64,000 nucleotides of DNA from Nereocystis luetkeana (GCA_031213475.1 JARUPZ010000021.1:4316438-4380437), one strand, 5' to 3'. Shown: positions 32,851 through 45,338, counted from the first letter of the stretch. The notes: generated by a model from the sequence alone, not told the origin. Numbers and translations: made by a program.

Positions 32851-33129
32851 GCCGGGTGGCTACCGGGCACGTATTAATAGTAGTGGTGGTAGTAGCAGTA
32901 GTAGGAGTGGTATTAAATAGTACTACTACTGTCAAAATACCTGGTAAGTATAATAAGCCATATCCTGGCATCAAGTACTCATACCAACCGGGAGGATTCT
33001 GCCTCTGCTTGTTGCTGTATTTCACTACTGTAGTACGTAGCACTCCGTACTACGAGCAGGTGCTGCTGCTGCTGCTGCTCGTGCCGCTGGTCATGCTACC
33101 GCCACCGCTGCTGCTGCGGACTACCATAT

Positions 33130-35020
33130 AGTATGGGCTGCTTTCGTCGCTCCTTGCTGCTGCCTTTCGATTGCTGCTCTTGGTCACATTTTGATTTCGA
33201 AACACGCAAGTTTGTTGGGAAGCTCACTCTGGGGGAGTCCGGCGCAAACCTCGGGCAATCTCCGTTGCGTACCTCATGGTTGGGAGCTTGCTGCGGGCAC
33301 AGGACCCACATGGCTCGGCTTGTCTTTCCACCGAGCATTGGATCAACTCCGATAACCCTCACGCGAGCGGCGATCTCCGTGCTAGCGGCGTTCTCAGTGC
33401 ATTTTCGTTACGGTCAGTGTACATTATTTTCGGAGGTCCGGTCCGACAGAGGTGACGGCGGTGTTGAGCGCCCACAGGCGCTGCTAGACGTCAACCTCGT
33501 CGACGGGTCAGGCATTGGGCTAACTTTCTGTATTTTCGGTTTGCCGATCCTTTTCTCGCGAGGATAAGCTACAGCAGTACCGGGTAGATTTTAAAAGATC
33601 CATCGGGCACCTCTCTCTCTGCCATCGGGACCAAAATGTTGGATCAAGTCTTGCCCTACTCCTGGACCCATCTGATTGGGTCACGACTATACTGTAAGAG
33701 AGTGAGAACTGGAGTGGAAGTGAATGACGGACTGCGCCACCCATGCCGCCGACCTAGAAATCGTGTCGACGGATCAGCACCATGTGTACACCCGTCTACT
33801 TCGAATGGCCGCAGCTGAGAGTGACGGCGTGGGATAAACGTGTACCTCAAATCTCCACAGCAGACGCGAATGCACTGAGATCAACTGTTGCCGCAATCAT
33901 CCGCACATCATGTCGAGGAATTTCCAGCTCAGCGAACAAAATCCCTTGCCACACAGCGGAAAACTACAGATATACCAGGTACAACAGTAATTTTAAGCTA
34001 AGGTTCGTTACACCCCCAAGGGTAGTTTCTTGGGTGCCCTGTGTAGCTAGTCACATCCAACCTGTAGCCTTGCGTTGTTACATAAGTCGTCTCCCAAGGC
34101 TTCTTCTGTCGGTCTACTTTTTTTTTTGTTCTTGTTTTTTGGTGTCTTGTCCCTACTTTTTTGGGACCGCAAGGAGGAGGCGTTCTTGCTTCAGTACCAC
34201 TCTGCCCGTAGTAAGACCAGAACAGTTCTCGTACTTTCAGATCGATATCCCTGGATTCCCAAAGAGTCAACAACAAAAGTGGGCGGAATGCAATGCGTGC
34301 GAGACTGCTGGGCCACGCCTGACCTACAGCCCTGGAGACCAAACGAACCGTTCGCCGCGGTCAGGGAAACGGAAAAACGGAACCTCATCGTATATTACGG
34401 ACTCATGCAGTGCCACCAGCATGAAAAACGCCATGGTTAACGCTCGAAAGGATGGGCCTCCGCCCATGCAGAAATACGCTCCAAACTTCCGCCAAGCACG
34501 CACCTCACTCAAAACCCTCTCCCCGCCTCACGGTAAACGCCATCGAGTGCGGTCAACCAACACCGAGAGAAATCCCTCGTCCAGCCCTAATCTCTTTGAA
34601 AACCGAAAACGCGCGAGATACATCAATTCCGATAGCTGCCGCGCTTGACTTCGTGAACAAGTGACCACGCCGCAACACGTGTTGACGGAATGATGTAGGC
34701 CATCCCGTTGAAAAGGGGGTGCACCTCACGCAGATCCTACACCACCGACGCGAAAAGCCCAGAGACGAATCCATCGCGTCGAGTCCGGCTGCGAGCATGA
34801 ATCGCAAGCGCCGCCACAGTAAGGACCTACAGTAGCAAAAAAGGGGTTATATCGCACGCATGTCCTATATACAACACACGACGGCAATGTTTTCATCGGC
34901 GCGAAGATTTACGACAAGTGTTCCATCGCGTCGAGGCTTCACGTGCGATCAAGAGTGCCGCTACGCAAAACGGCTCCTCCCCTCCTTCCCCCCCCCCTCG
35001 AGCGCGTTGGCTCTGGGTGT
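33130..35020. other. no gene recognised; possible old transposon
   Basis: Contains the longest plus-strand open frame of this part (33782-34648, 288 codons) and overlapping minus-strand frames. None has a recognisable motif, and the composition (Ser/Arg/Thr-rich) is not typical of the sure exons. Confidence 0.35.
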
Positions 35021-35022
35021 CG

Positions 35023-35145
35023 CTACTGCTCTTCCGGCCCGTCTTCTCCCGGCGCGAGTACGAGAGGTTTCGCTCGGACTATCCGCATGTCCTGCATTGG
35101 CTTGTCTTCCGAGTTCACCGCCACCATGCCCATCCGCCGAACCAC
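35023..35145 (-). CDS. cyclophilin exon 4 (C-terminus and stop)
   Basis: 40 codons and [23 protein letters not shown], then RIVRAKP, follows the GMK end of exon 3 exactly as in PPIL1-type proteins (V-V-x-R-x-G-x-V-x-T-x-x-x-D-x-P). Acceptor ATCGCAAG|GTG. Confidence 0.92.
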   Translation of the reverse strand: MVRRMGMVAVNSEDKPMQDMRIVRAKPLVLAPGEDGPEEQ

Positions 35146-38100
35146 CTTGCGATCAGCGGTCCAAGTCGGGGTGCGATCAACGGTCAAGTCGCATAGCCAT
35201 CGACGGTCAAGTCGGGGTGGGATCAACAGTTAAGTCGGGGTGCGATCAACGGCCAAGTTGGGGTGTGATCAACGGTCAGACCGGGGTGCAGTCAACGGTC
35301 AAGTCGGCAGGCTGTCTAGTCTCTACGTACGCCTTACCGGTATTCGCTGCCCATTCCTGCCTCCACACCAGTACAGAACCTCGCTATGCCGCTACTCCCT
35401 CTGAGCGAAATAAAATATCACACCCCTCTGCCACTGCTGCGAGAAAGCACACACGCACGCCCATGGTACAGCGAGTATATTCTACATAAGGCCAGGGTGC
35501 CCGTTCATCAAAACGTATGCTTCTAGGCCAGCGCGACAGGCTACCGGGCAATCCTCGGAGTACACCCCGAGGATCCTGCTCTTGCGAACGTCTCCAGTTC
35601 GTTGATCTTGACTAGTCGGTCTGTCGTCGACCTCCCCACCCGATCGTTGAGTACGGGCAGTACTTGAGGGTTCGATATCGCTCGTACTACTGTGAGTATA
35701 TTCACAGGATTTCGGAGTTGGATGCCACAATTTGCGTGGTTGCGTGTTAAAGAATACTGCCAAATTAGTGGCAATGCTTGGGCAGTTACAGAGTGGACTG
35801 CTGCATTGTATGAATAGTACTGCTCATCGTTCTGGAATTATGTAGGCCGTTAGTACTCTAATACAACGAGTGCTCTCAGTACTAAAGTAGATAGTCTCAA
35901 CACTCCCAGAGTACTCGAAGTGTGAAATGTTTACACATATCAGGATGGCCATCTGTGCACCGGTGCTGTGTGGCGGCCAGCGACCGCTGCTGTGAATTCC
36001 ATGTACACAACGCGGAAAAATTGCATCGGAAGAGAGAGAGGCCTGGCTGTACATTTCGAGACTGTCTACCGTGTACAGCCAGCACTACAGCTTCGGACAT
36101 TGGTTTCGGAACTTCTCCTGTGCACACCATGAGTATTTATTTCACAGCAATGGTAACACGTGCCGTTTTCGTGGTAGGGGTTTGTTACATAGGAAGGGCG
36201 TTTTTTTCCCTCTCTCTCTGCACCTTCATTCCCGAGGAAATTCGCCCCAAAATGGTGTGCTTCCCGTCCAGCCACGGCGTAGGTCCGAGGGTGACGAAGA
36301 ACTGAAAGAAAAAAAGAGCAAGAAACAAGGTAAAAAAACGTCGACGACAATGACAACGGCGTATTAATTAACTAGCGCCGATGATTTGTGTTGTTGGGAC
36401 GGCGACCAGCAAACGGTGTCGTATGTACGGCAGTAGCAGCGACGGCGGCGCCAGCGGCAGCGAAAGCGACGGTGACAACGAAGATTATAGTATCGCACGC
36501 AGCCCACGAGACGAAAAACGTGGCGGGCCCTAAAATCCGGGGCGTGTGCGCCAAAACGAGTGGGGTGTCCCGTTTACGATCAAATACCAAATTGAGGAGA
36601 TGAACCGCGCGAATGGGCACCAATAAGTTGTTTCGCCATATTTCCCTCCCGAGAAAAAACCGAATGTATGTCTTGACGACATGCGTAGCAGGCACAGCTG
36701 TACACGTGACGGCCCCGCTTCTACCCGCTACTGCTGTACCCGCTGTTCGAGCTGTTCCTACGGTTGTACCTGCCGTGAATACTGTGCCGTGTAAGAATAA
36801 AACGCCTGGCCTCCAAAAGCATGCTAGGCACCGACAAAACCACTGCGGACCCTTCGAGACAGCCGACAGGCGGACAAACAGACGAACAGACGGACAGACA
36901 AAAAGGCAGACAGAGAGAGACAGACAGAGACAGACCATACCGCGGCAGGCTCACGCAAGCGCATTGAAACCCGACGCACACAACGAGCACACCAAACGCA
37001 CACTAAACAAATAAGATCTCCAATATATCCACGACAAAACAACGCTGCACAAATACCGAAATTACCACTATCCGCTAAAAAACAAGTATGCAGAGACGGA
37101 AATGACCGGCCTAACCCAAGCCCTCAGCCCAAGCCTAGCCCTACCCCGAACCCCAAGTACAACCCTAACACGCGCCTGCGACCCGTTCGTGTTTGGCCCC
37201 GCGTTAGCCATGGAGACGACGCCCGCGCCGGTGTGCTTGAGGTCCCGTCGAATTTCGTCCTCGAATTTCCCACCAAAGGACGACTCGCCCCCCCTTCCCG
37301 TTCCCGTCGGATCGCCTCCTTGCACCATGAAATCCTTGATCACTCGGTGGAAGATCGTGTTGTCGTAGTACCTGCAGCGGGTGGGTGTTGTAGGGAAGGA
37401 AGGAGAGAGGGCCCCAAAGGGGGGGGGGCGTTCCTTAGCGTGCAAGTTGCGATTCCTTTTTAAACGGTCGGAGGTTAACAGAGTCGAGGCCCTGTATGGC
37501 AGGCGCATGCAGGACTGGACGGGTAGCTTGCAGTGGGTAGCAGCCTCGTCGCGTCAAGCTTGGCCCCCTCGGAACTGAACCAATTTTCTCGGGAACATAA
37601 CTACTTGAAATTAGTGTGAGAATATGTCTGCAGTAGTAAAAGGGTTTAGGGGGCCCACGATAGACGTGGACAAACAGAGCAAATAGGGTCGTTTGGACCG
37701 CCACCATAAGGCGGGAGAGTCGTCGCCGCCGCCGCCGTCACCACCACCACCACCACCACCGCTGCTAGAAAGGCGTCCAGCACCGTGAGGCCGGCTGATG
37801 TGCTATGCGCGCCCTGACCGCCTGTCGTGGTGGTGGTGATGGTGGTGGTGGTGTTGATGTTGCCGCTGTGCTGTTTCTGACTGGGGTTATCGTGCCAAAG
37901 GGGTTTATCTTGCCATGCGATATAAAGAAAAGCGTGGCCGATCATGTTGACATCCCACTGTACTGACTGTAGATCCTCGCGGGCCGTCAGTACGGTCAGG
38001 TGCTGCTGCCACAGATCGGAGTCGATATGCGCGCCAAGTACTGGTGTGTTTTTGAGCCATGCTATATCATCGGTACTATTGTATAGTAACGCTATCTATA

Positions 38101-38710
38101 ATATTTTTCAAGCACCCCATTAATACCGGTGTATTACGAGCACTTCTGTACGAGCAGTAGAATTCCGACGCGCCCGCCGTTCGTCGGCTTCGGTCGATCC
38201 TGCGACACGCGTCGTCGCTGGGTGTATACAAGTCGAAAGGGGGCTGGGTGCGCTTCAGCAGCAGCGGCAGCATGGACTGCGTTAGCATGTCCAGCAGAAG
38301 CAGTGGCGACGGCAGCGGGAGCAGTGACAGCTGCGGCATGGGCAGGGGGCAGTAAAGAAAATGGAAAGCTAATCGTACGGCGTACGCACTATCAACCCCA
38401 ACAGCCAGGAAAACCGGCAAAACTGTATCAGGCGCCAGGAGACCAGATTTCTACCCGATGTCCTACAAATTCACACGCTTCGGCTGCTTTTGGCCGGAAC
38501 GAACAAGCATACGTACAAGTAATATGCATACAATGTCTACAAATGACAATCTTCGGCGGCTATGGGTCGGCGCAAGCAAGGGCGCTACTTGTGGCCAAAA
38601 GCGGGATGCCTTACGTAGTCGTATTTCACTCACCCTCTCCGAGCGAGCTCCCCCATGTTGTGGCAAGACCGCGGGGCGTGCTGAGGGTACAGCTCTACCG
38701 TGAAGGCCCC
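35023..38710 (-). CDS. PPIL1-like cyclophilin (peptidyl-prolyl cis-trans isomerase), nearly complete
   Basis: Catalyses cis-trans isomerisation of X-Pro bonds; PPIL1-type single-domain cyclophilins associate with the spliceosome, though that role is inferred here from resemblance. Exons: 38710-38634, 37371-37176, 36301-36224, 35145-35023 (with TAG stop). The phases chain exactly, giving 157 residues. Active-site blocks are present: [19 protein letters not shown] (Arg, Phe, Met and Gln of the pocket), [14 protein letters not shown] (Ala, Asn, Gln, Phe) and [14 protein letters not shown] (Trp, His). The first few residues (a V-x-L-x-T-x-M strand) are missing; a weak candidate donor ..VPVM|GTGACG lies at about 40097. 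The C-terminus ends with about 12 residues ([10 protein letters not shown]) beyond the usual family end. Confidence 0.93.
35150..35312 (+). repeat. minisatellite GTCGGGGTGCGATCAACG, about 7 units
   Basis: Units of about 22-28 bp sharing GATCAACGGTCAAGTCGGGG, starting within a few bases of the exon 4 acceptor of the cyclophilin gene. Confidence 0.85.
36224..36301 (-). CDS. cyclophilin exon 3
   Basis: 26 codons, phase 0-0: [15 protein letters not shown] followed by [11 protein letters not shown]. Acceptor TTTTTCTTTCAG|TTC, donor ATGAAG|GTGCAG. Confidence 0.95.
37176..37371 (-). CDS. cyclophilin exon 2 (active-site core) with GC donor
   Basis: 65 codons plus one base. It carries the [14 protein letters not shown] pocket and ends NGSQ. 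The frame and family alignment require the exon to end TCGCAG|GCGCGT, i.e. a GC-AG intron. The alternative GT donor two codons earlier (AACGG|GTCGCA) would break the NGSQFF motif and the phase. Acceptor CCGCTGCAG|G. Confidence 0.93.
37735..37865 (+). repeat. (CCACCA)n and (GGTGGT)n inverted triplet tracts
   Basis: CACCACCACCACCACCACC at about 37738-37759 and its complement type GGTGGTGGTGATGGTGGTGG at 37828-37851. The two could pair as a hairpin in the cyclophilin pre-mRNA. Confidence 0.7.
38634..38710 (-). CDS. cyclophilin exon 1 visible
   Basis: 25 codons plus two bases: [16 protein letters not shown] and HNMGELARR. Acceptor GCAACCACAG|GGG, donor AGAGG|GTGAGT. Phase 0 at its start means that a short N-terminal exon is still needed. 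Confidence 0.92.
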
Positions 38711-38939
38711 CTGTGGTTGCCGGTGACGGCACGACGGCGGGTAGGGTTGGCGGCGGGATGGGCGAAAGGTGGGAGCGGCGGAGGAGGGGGTGAGGTGGTG
38801 CGGTGCGGTGGGGTGGGGACTCTCTCGGGTTTCGGTCGTATGGCAGCATGCGGAGTGCGAGTACAGCAGTATGATATTATTTTAATGTTGAGAGAAGTTT
38901 ACTGATACATTGACACCAGCGAGAGCATTATTAATATAC

Positions 38940-39530
38940 CAGGTGTTATCGAGGGGACTTCGCGGGCCAGCACGCGGTCCGCGGCCCGGGCCAAGGGCGG
39001 GAAAAAACACACGGCACGGGCCGGGCCGGGCCGGGTTTGAAAATCTGAAAATCTTGAGGGCCGGGCCGGGGTTCCAAAATTAGAAAATCTCACGGGTTGG
39101 GCCGGGCTGACTTGGTAATCTAAAAACCTCACGAGCCGGGCCGGACCGGGGGCCCGTGATCTGAAAATCGCACAGGCCGAGCAAGACCGCGCCGAAGCCC
39201 GTGATCTGAAAATCACGCTAGTCAGGTGATAACCTGTCGTTCGTATCGCGGGGGGACTCCTGTCGATTGCATCAGGGGTGTTCGCGGATGGGGCCAGACC
39301 GGGCCGGGCCGTGATATTTTCAAATCACGGCCCGGTTCCCGGCCCTGCCCGGCTTGCCGGATTCGAATATCACGGGTCACCAGCCAACCCGGCCCGTGAT
39401 ATTCTTGGATCGCGGGCCTCGGCCCAGCCCTGCCCGCCCGTGATATTTACAAATCCGCATACCCGGCCCGGCCCGTGAGATTCGGAGAGGCCCGTGATAT
39501 GCCGCTTTCGCGTGGGCCGGGCGGTGAGAA
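38940..39530. repeat. GGCCCGGGCC-rich repeat, probably hAT-like satellite elements
   Basis: Degenerate GGGCCGGGCCGG and CCCGTGATATT units. A start-like CAGGGGTGTTCGCGGATG at 39273 resembles the hAT-like elements elsewhere in the window, but I found no matching end or target duplication. Confidence 0.5.
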
Positions 39531-40580
39531 TACACACCGATCAACGACAAGAGTCTCACGGCACAGGTCATGGACTACACACCACACAGACCCCGCAAAC
39601 CGCAGTACGCCGGAATGCGACAGATACCAGGTACACCCGTGGACAGCAGCAGCAAGCAGAAATAGTAAAAAGGCAACAGCCTGTACGAGTATACCAGGTA
39701 TATGATACCTGGTACATAAATACAGGGAAGTCTAGCTTGTATGCTCTTCGACATTGCCACACCCATATAGGCTACCTGGTATATCAGTAACGAATACCAG
39801 ATATATCGTACCTGGTACCAAGTATGCCAGTATTTTTTTTTTATGGTCACAGCCAGTTATGTCGGATCACGGCGAAAATAGGTCGTGGTTTCGCGTAGTA
39901 CGACAAAAAGCAGAGTATGGGCTGCTTACGGGTAATTCCCGGTAAAAACCGGGCGACATTTATGAGACGTCCCCGCTAGGACCTAAACGCACCTCCAAAC
40001 GAGTGGAATTGTCATTTTTTTTGGGGGGTTTTAAACTCAACCTACAGTATGCACTATTCTGCTTCGTGCCGCAGGGTCGCGGCTGTAAGCCCCCCGTCAC
40101 CATGACAGGAACAGTGGAGGCCGCCTTACTCGTCGCCGTCGTCAATACTATCATACTAGCACCATGACCCGCGAACAGGTGGTATAATACGTCCGACACG
40201 CAGCCCGAGGAGACGGACGCCGTTCCAGGTCTTAGGGATGAGGGTTAGAGCAACCCGAAAGGAGAAAACATGCAGGGGTTTCTTGTATTACTGAATGGCT
40301 TTCGTTCATGGGGGATATACGGGGCACGGGGCGATACGAGCTTACGGCGGTCCAGACCAATTTTTTACGGCGAAGACCGCTCGCCGCAAGGGGCCGATTG
40401 CAACCTTAAATCTCTCTAAAATGCTCGTGTTTCCAACCATTTCAGCGACTGCATCTCTCGGGGGGAAGTTAGGATGGGACTTGCTGTTGCCAGGTGTATT
40501 TCACAGATGCCCCCAGTACCTGGGAGTAGAGTTAAGTACTGCCGAGAGAAAACACTGCAGGTACTTCGTGTACTCCCAGT
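39530..40580. other. no gene recognised
   Basis: Rich in TACCWGGTA 9-mers (five between 39620 and 39825). No splice-consistent exons apart from the weak cyclophilin N-terminal candidate near 40097-40120. Confidence 0.45.
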
Positions 40581-40584
40581 TTTT

Positions 40585-41300
40585 CGGGGATCATGGACAC
40601 TGCGAGTACTCGAGGTATTCCATTTTCTTATACATTTTATATTCCGAGGATCAATACTGCGGATACAGTAGTATTTCGGGGATCGACACGTGCTGTGGAG
40701 GCTCCCTGGACTTCAAGAACTTCAGGGTTCTGCACTGCGAGTACTTGCCGTACTCGCAGTATCAGTACTTCGACCGTTGGTACTGCAAATACTGCGAGTA
40801 CTCGCAGTACTAAAATACTCTCAAAGTACTCAGCACATATACTCGCAACACACGCGGTATACTCGGAGTTTGAGGTATTTGCGCACTGCTTTCGAAATTT
40901 CATCCCCGTTTATTTGCAGAAAACATTCAGAGATGGCCGCACAGTGGGAGTAAGAGCAAATTGCATTCGGGGGGGGGGGCAACTGGAGCATTGAAAGAAC
41001 CGGGGAGTATTTCGGGAGCATATGCGAGTATATACATACCTCGAGTACTCGCAGTATTTCCGGGATCAAAATTCTGAACGCTCTTGAGCACTGCAAGTAT
41101 TCCGATATTTTGTACTGCGGGTACTGCTTGTACTCGGGGTTCTGTAATGGTCACACTCCCAGTACTCGCAGCATGAGGGCCTTCCATGCCGCTCATACTC
41201 CCAGCACTCGCAGTATTTAGGCCGCCAGCACTGCAATACTCTCAGCACTCGGGAGTACGAAAATGTACTCGAGATTTTGAGTACACTCGGAGCATCTGTG
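40585..41300. repeat. degenerate array of GCGAGTACTCGCAGTA palindromes
   Basis: Short units containing CGAGTACTCG, TACTGCGAGTACT and CAGTACTCGCAG recur with variable spacing over about 700 bp. Both strands give V/L/R-rich open frames with no gene-like features. A G9 run sits at 40970. Confidence 0.75.
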
Positions 41301-41739
41301 GATTCGTTCACCCTTTTTTCGCGAGAGTCTTCTATTGCAGTTGGTAGTTCATACCAGGTTCAGGGTCTGGCCTCGAAGGTTTTACGAGGGAGTAAGACTT
41401 TCGATTCTTAGCTTTGGTCAGCCGGTTTCGGACCGATCTTAAACATTTGGAAGCTTCGCAAATTACTGTAGTAAAACCTTCGAAGCCAGACCCTCTACAG
41501 GCATAAACTACTACTGTAGGTATGGACTTTATTAATAGTACCAACTGCAACAGAAAGCTCTCACAAAAAAACAAAAAGGGTCAAATACTCCCGGAAGCAG
41601 AAAGTCTCATTACAAGTTCTCCGCGAGGTACAGCCGCCGCTGAAAAGGTGTAAAAACGAGCATTTCATAGATTAATAAGAGCTGTGAGCTGTGAGTTGGA
41701 TTATTAAAAGTCGCCGGCTAGCAGAACAGTTGGCTAGGC

Positions 41740-42783
41740 AAGACAAGGCGCTTCGCTCCGCGGGCGGCCTACGCCGCCCGCTACGCTCGCTCAGGAAGGA
41801 AAAGTACATCAAATTACTTGCGAAGCGGACAGAGGTCCATGATTTTTTTATGGTCGTAGTTGCTAGCTGGTCTCTTGATAACGCCAAGAGTGCCGTCGCC
41901 ATGCTTCAGGAGAAAACATCTCGGACGCCAGATACGCTTCGCGTCGCGGGCGCCCGCTACGCTTGCTCACATGCCGTACGTACGTACATACCCAAGGTAG
42001 GGTACTTATTTTCTTATTTTGATATGCTGCACGAGTATATACGAAAGAGAAAGCACAATACGGCACAGCAGCACCGCAAAAACAATGAAATTGAAACCGA
42101 AAAATTCAGAAAGAAAAAAAATCCCCGTCCTCTCCCATGTAATAATTTTCTGCCTGATTGGAAAACCTTGCACCTGTCAAAATAAAATAAAAACGAACGG
42201 CAGAGCTTCTCTCTTAGCCTCGTACCCGGGGAAAGCTTTCCCTACTCTCTGCCAAAGTGAGCCCCGTCGCCCGACTGGCGTTAAGCCCGGTGCTCACCGT
42301 GGCCGTCGTTCGCCAGCTCGGCAATGTTGTTGTTCAGACTTTGTAGCCCTCTGTGGTTTTCAGCACGATCCCAAAAATAAGCACCGCTTGAATCTGACCT
42401 TGCAATCCCGAACGACCCTTACATACTCGTACATGCTCATGGAGTTAAGCAGACGGAGGCCAGACAGAGCCCATTCACGCTTCCCTCGTGTCTCGAGGTA
42501 CACGCGACGCCTAGACACGAAAGCGGCGACCGCACTCCTTTCAGCCCCCCCTCTACCCGCCAGCACCCGCTGACACCCGCGCTTGCCCGCGGTGCCGTGC
42601 TCTGAGTACACGCACGCACACGAAACAAAACAAGAAAAAAGGAAAAAAATACCCAAAAGTGCCCAGAGAAATGGAGAAAACAAAGAGCTGCTGGAAAGGT
42701 CCGGCGAGTAAAAAAAGGAGGCGATTTCCAAGTGGGAGCTCTGAGAGGCCAGGGATGTACCAGCCGAGCACGCTCAGAGAGTG
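41740..42783. repeat. dispersed 1.1-kb duplication, copy B
   Basis: Partner of 7944-9070. It includes the same 9-bp-stem GC hairpin (GCGGGCGGC..GCCGCCCGC) and the same minus-strand exon-like ..IAELANDGH with a GTGAGC donor (about 42298-42340). Differences include many small indels and loss of the TACTGCTG-type insertion seen in copy A. Confidence 0.75.
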
Positions 42784-43273
42784 AGATATCTGTAAGCAGT
42801 TCTATAGTTAGTTGCAGCGGTGCCAACCATCCGACTACTTGGGTTTCCTTGGTTGTGTAAGGCTTTTCTTTGCTACGGGTCGCATTTTCCCGTGAGGCCA
42901 CTCGCTCAGAGAGGGGGAGGGGAGACAGGGGGGAGGAGAGAGCTGAGAGACTTCTACTGCAATTCGTGGCGCAGCAAATCCGATTCGACATCGACGTTAG
43001 GAGTAAGGAGTGCCGATACTGCTGTGTACCCTGTACTCGTAGCATTGCCGAAGACCGTAGACGTTTGTTCTATCATATTTTTGAAACTGCTTCGTATGGA
43101 CCAGGTATAGGAAAAATGAAGCCAGATACGAAACGGCCAGCCGACAAATAATACGTACGAAGTCAACTAAATAAAGTATGCAATGTACGTATATATTAAT
43201 AGTTGGCTGGCCAACCCAGCCAACTATTTACGGGGGACCATAATAAATAGGACCTATGGTATACATCATAACC

Positions 43274-43282
43274 TACCTGGTA
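43274..43282. repeat. TACCTGGTA micro-insertion in MITE M9
   Basis: AACCTACCTGGTATATATTT here against AACCTATATATTT in other MITE copies: insertion of CCTGG with TA duplication. Confidence 0.85.
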
Positions 43283-43301
43283 TATATTTGACCATTTTTA
43301 C

Positions 43302-45330
43302 CAGGGTTCTTTACCGTGCGGTTTTTCCTATCGGTTCGGTGCGGTTCGGTGCGGTTAACCGCACCGCACCGCACCGCACCGTAGGATTTTTTCCCCCTGA
43401 AAACCGCACCGCACCGCACCGTAGGTTTCACGAAATAGGAAAACCGCACCGAAGGATTTCAAAAATAGCCAAACCGCACCGTTAGATTTCCGAGTTTCTA
43501 GAACCGCACCGAACCGCACCGTAGTATTTACAATTTTTGAAAACCGCACCGCACCGCACCGTAGGATTTATCACAAAACCGCACCGCACCGTAGGATTTA
43601 TCACAAAACCGCACCGCACCGTAGGATTCACAATATATGAAAAACGCACCGAACCGCACCGTAGGATTTCTGATTTTTGAAAACCGCACCGAACCGCACC
43701 GTAGAAAATATCACAAAACCGAACCGCACCGTGTGCGTCAAGAGACGGTGCCAAAAACCGTTGGATCGGTTTTTTAACGGTGTGGTTAACTTGAAACCGT
43801 AAAAAAAACACCGTTCCATCGGTCGCGGAACGGTGCAACAGGGTCACGGTTTCGCACGGCTCATGACGGTTTCGGCACGGTTTTGTGTCAAAAGTAATCC
43901 CGCTGGCTTGGTTGATCTTATGGTATTTCATATTTTGAATGTTTTTGTGGTTGACACACCAAAAAAAGTTTAATGTTGAAGGGTAATTGGTTATATTTAT
44001 ATATTCCTGATATATTATACCTGGTACCTGGTATACTCCGAGTCTCCGGAAGTACACATGCCGGAAAATAGGAAAATAGGACATATTAAAATACCAGAAA
44101 AAATTGGGTATCTGTACAAACTGAAAAAATTATCAGAAACAATAGAGTCTGCGCATAATGTTTTTGTGTATCAAGGATTTCCGTCGGAAAGATAGTCAAA
44201 ATCGAACGCCTTCCGTCATGCGCATAATCGGAGACGAAAAATTGCTACTATTAATAATAGATATCGGATTCTTATGTTTGAAATAGAAACACTTGCAGCA
44301 GCGGCAGCACTGTTGCAGCACCCAACGAGCAGAACAGAAGGCGTGCAAGCAGCAGCACCTACCTGCAGCACAGCACAGCAGCGGCAGCAGCAGCAGCAAG
44401 CTGCAGAAGCAGTAAGCAGCAGCCAGCACCAACAGGCAGACGTGCGATCTACCTTGTGCTCCTCGATACTCGCTGTCCAAGCAACGCCGCCAAAACGAGA
44501 ATATCGGCCCTCCTTTTTCGTTGTTCTCTGCCCGAGAAGGGATCGTAGCGGCGAAGATCACATGAGAGCGGCGGCAAGGGTGCGCGCGCTTGCTGCAGCA
44601 GCAGCCGCCGCAAGCAGTAGCAGCGCCTGCAACAGCGCTTGCAACAGCGCTCGCTTGAGGTGGCTCTCTTGCTTGCAGCAGCACTTGCTTGCAGCAGCGC
44701 TTGCTTGCGGCAGCGCTTGCTTGCGGCAGAGCTTGCTTGTGCAGCAGCGCTTGCTTGCATTTCGTAGAGCCCCGAGAAAAAGCGTCAGAAACCGTACGAA
44801 ACCGCGGTTTTGTATGGTTCATTCATACGGTGCACCGTAGAGAAACAGCGGAATCCTTTTAGTGCCCGGATAAAAGCCTGTGAACCGTACGAAGCCGCGG
44901 TTTAGTACGGTTTATATGTACGGTGCACCGTAGAGAAAAGCGTGTGTCGTACGTTTTCTCTACGCGGATTGGAACCGCACCGTGTAAAAAACCGATTCAA
45001 CGGGGAACCGAACCGAACCGGACCGTATGACATATCACTAAACCGAACCGCCCCGTAGGATTTATCACAAAACCGAACCGCACCGTAGGATTTCCGATTT
45101 TTGAAAACCGCACCGAACCGCACCGTAGGATTTCCGGTTTTTGAAAACCGCACTGTAGGATACCAGGTATATCTAAAAACCGAACCGCACCGTAAGATTT
45201 ACAATAACTGAAAACTGCACCGAACCGCACCGTAGGATTCCCGATTTTTTAAACGCACCGAACCGGACCGTAGGATTTTCGATTTGAAAAAAACGCACCG
45301 TGCACGGACGGATCACCGTAAAGATCCCTG
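43302..45330. mobile_element. 2.03-kb hAT-like non-autonomous element with satellite body
   Basis: Ends CAGGGTTCTTTACCGTG and CACCGTAAAGATCCCTG form imperfect terminal inverted repeats. The perfect 8-bp target duplication ATTTTTAC flanks it (43294-43301 and 45331-45338). Both termini and adjacent regions are AACCGCACCGCACCGTAGGATTT satellite in inverted orientation (about 43320-43740 and 44985-45300). The centre (44280-44770) is GCAGCA/GCTTGC-rich. There is no transposase, so it depends on a hAT enzyme in trans. Confidence 0.85.
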
Positions 45331-45338
45331 ATTTTTAC

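Noticed and set aside
33782-34648. 288-codon plus-strand open frame
   Set aside because: No motif, skewed composition, overlapping frames on the other strand and no splice-linked partners. Not supported as a gene.
35530-35665. Candidate C-terminal exon of the cyclophilin (a [12 protein letters not shown]-like stretch)
   Set aside because: No acceptor gives its frame; the exon at 35145-35023 matches the family ending and the phase exactly.
44196-44840. Ala/Gln/Cys-rich frames of about 190-210 codons on both strands
   Set aside because: Products of GCAGCA and GCTTGC repeats in the centre of the hAT-like element.
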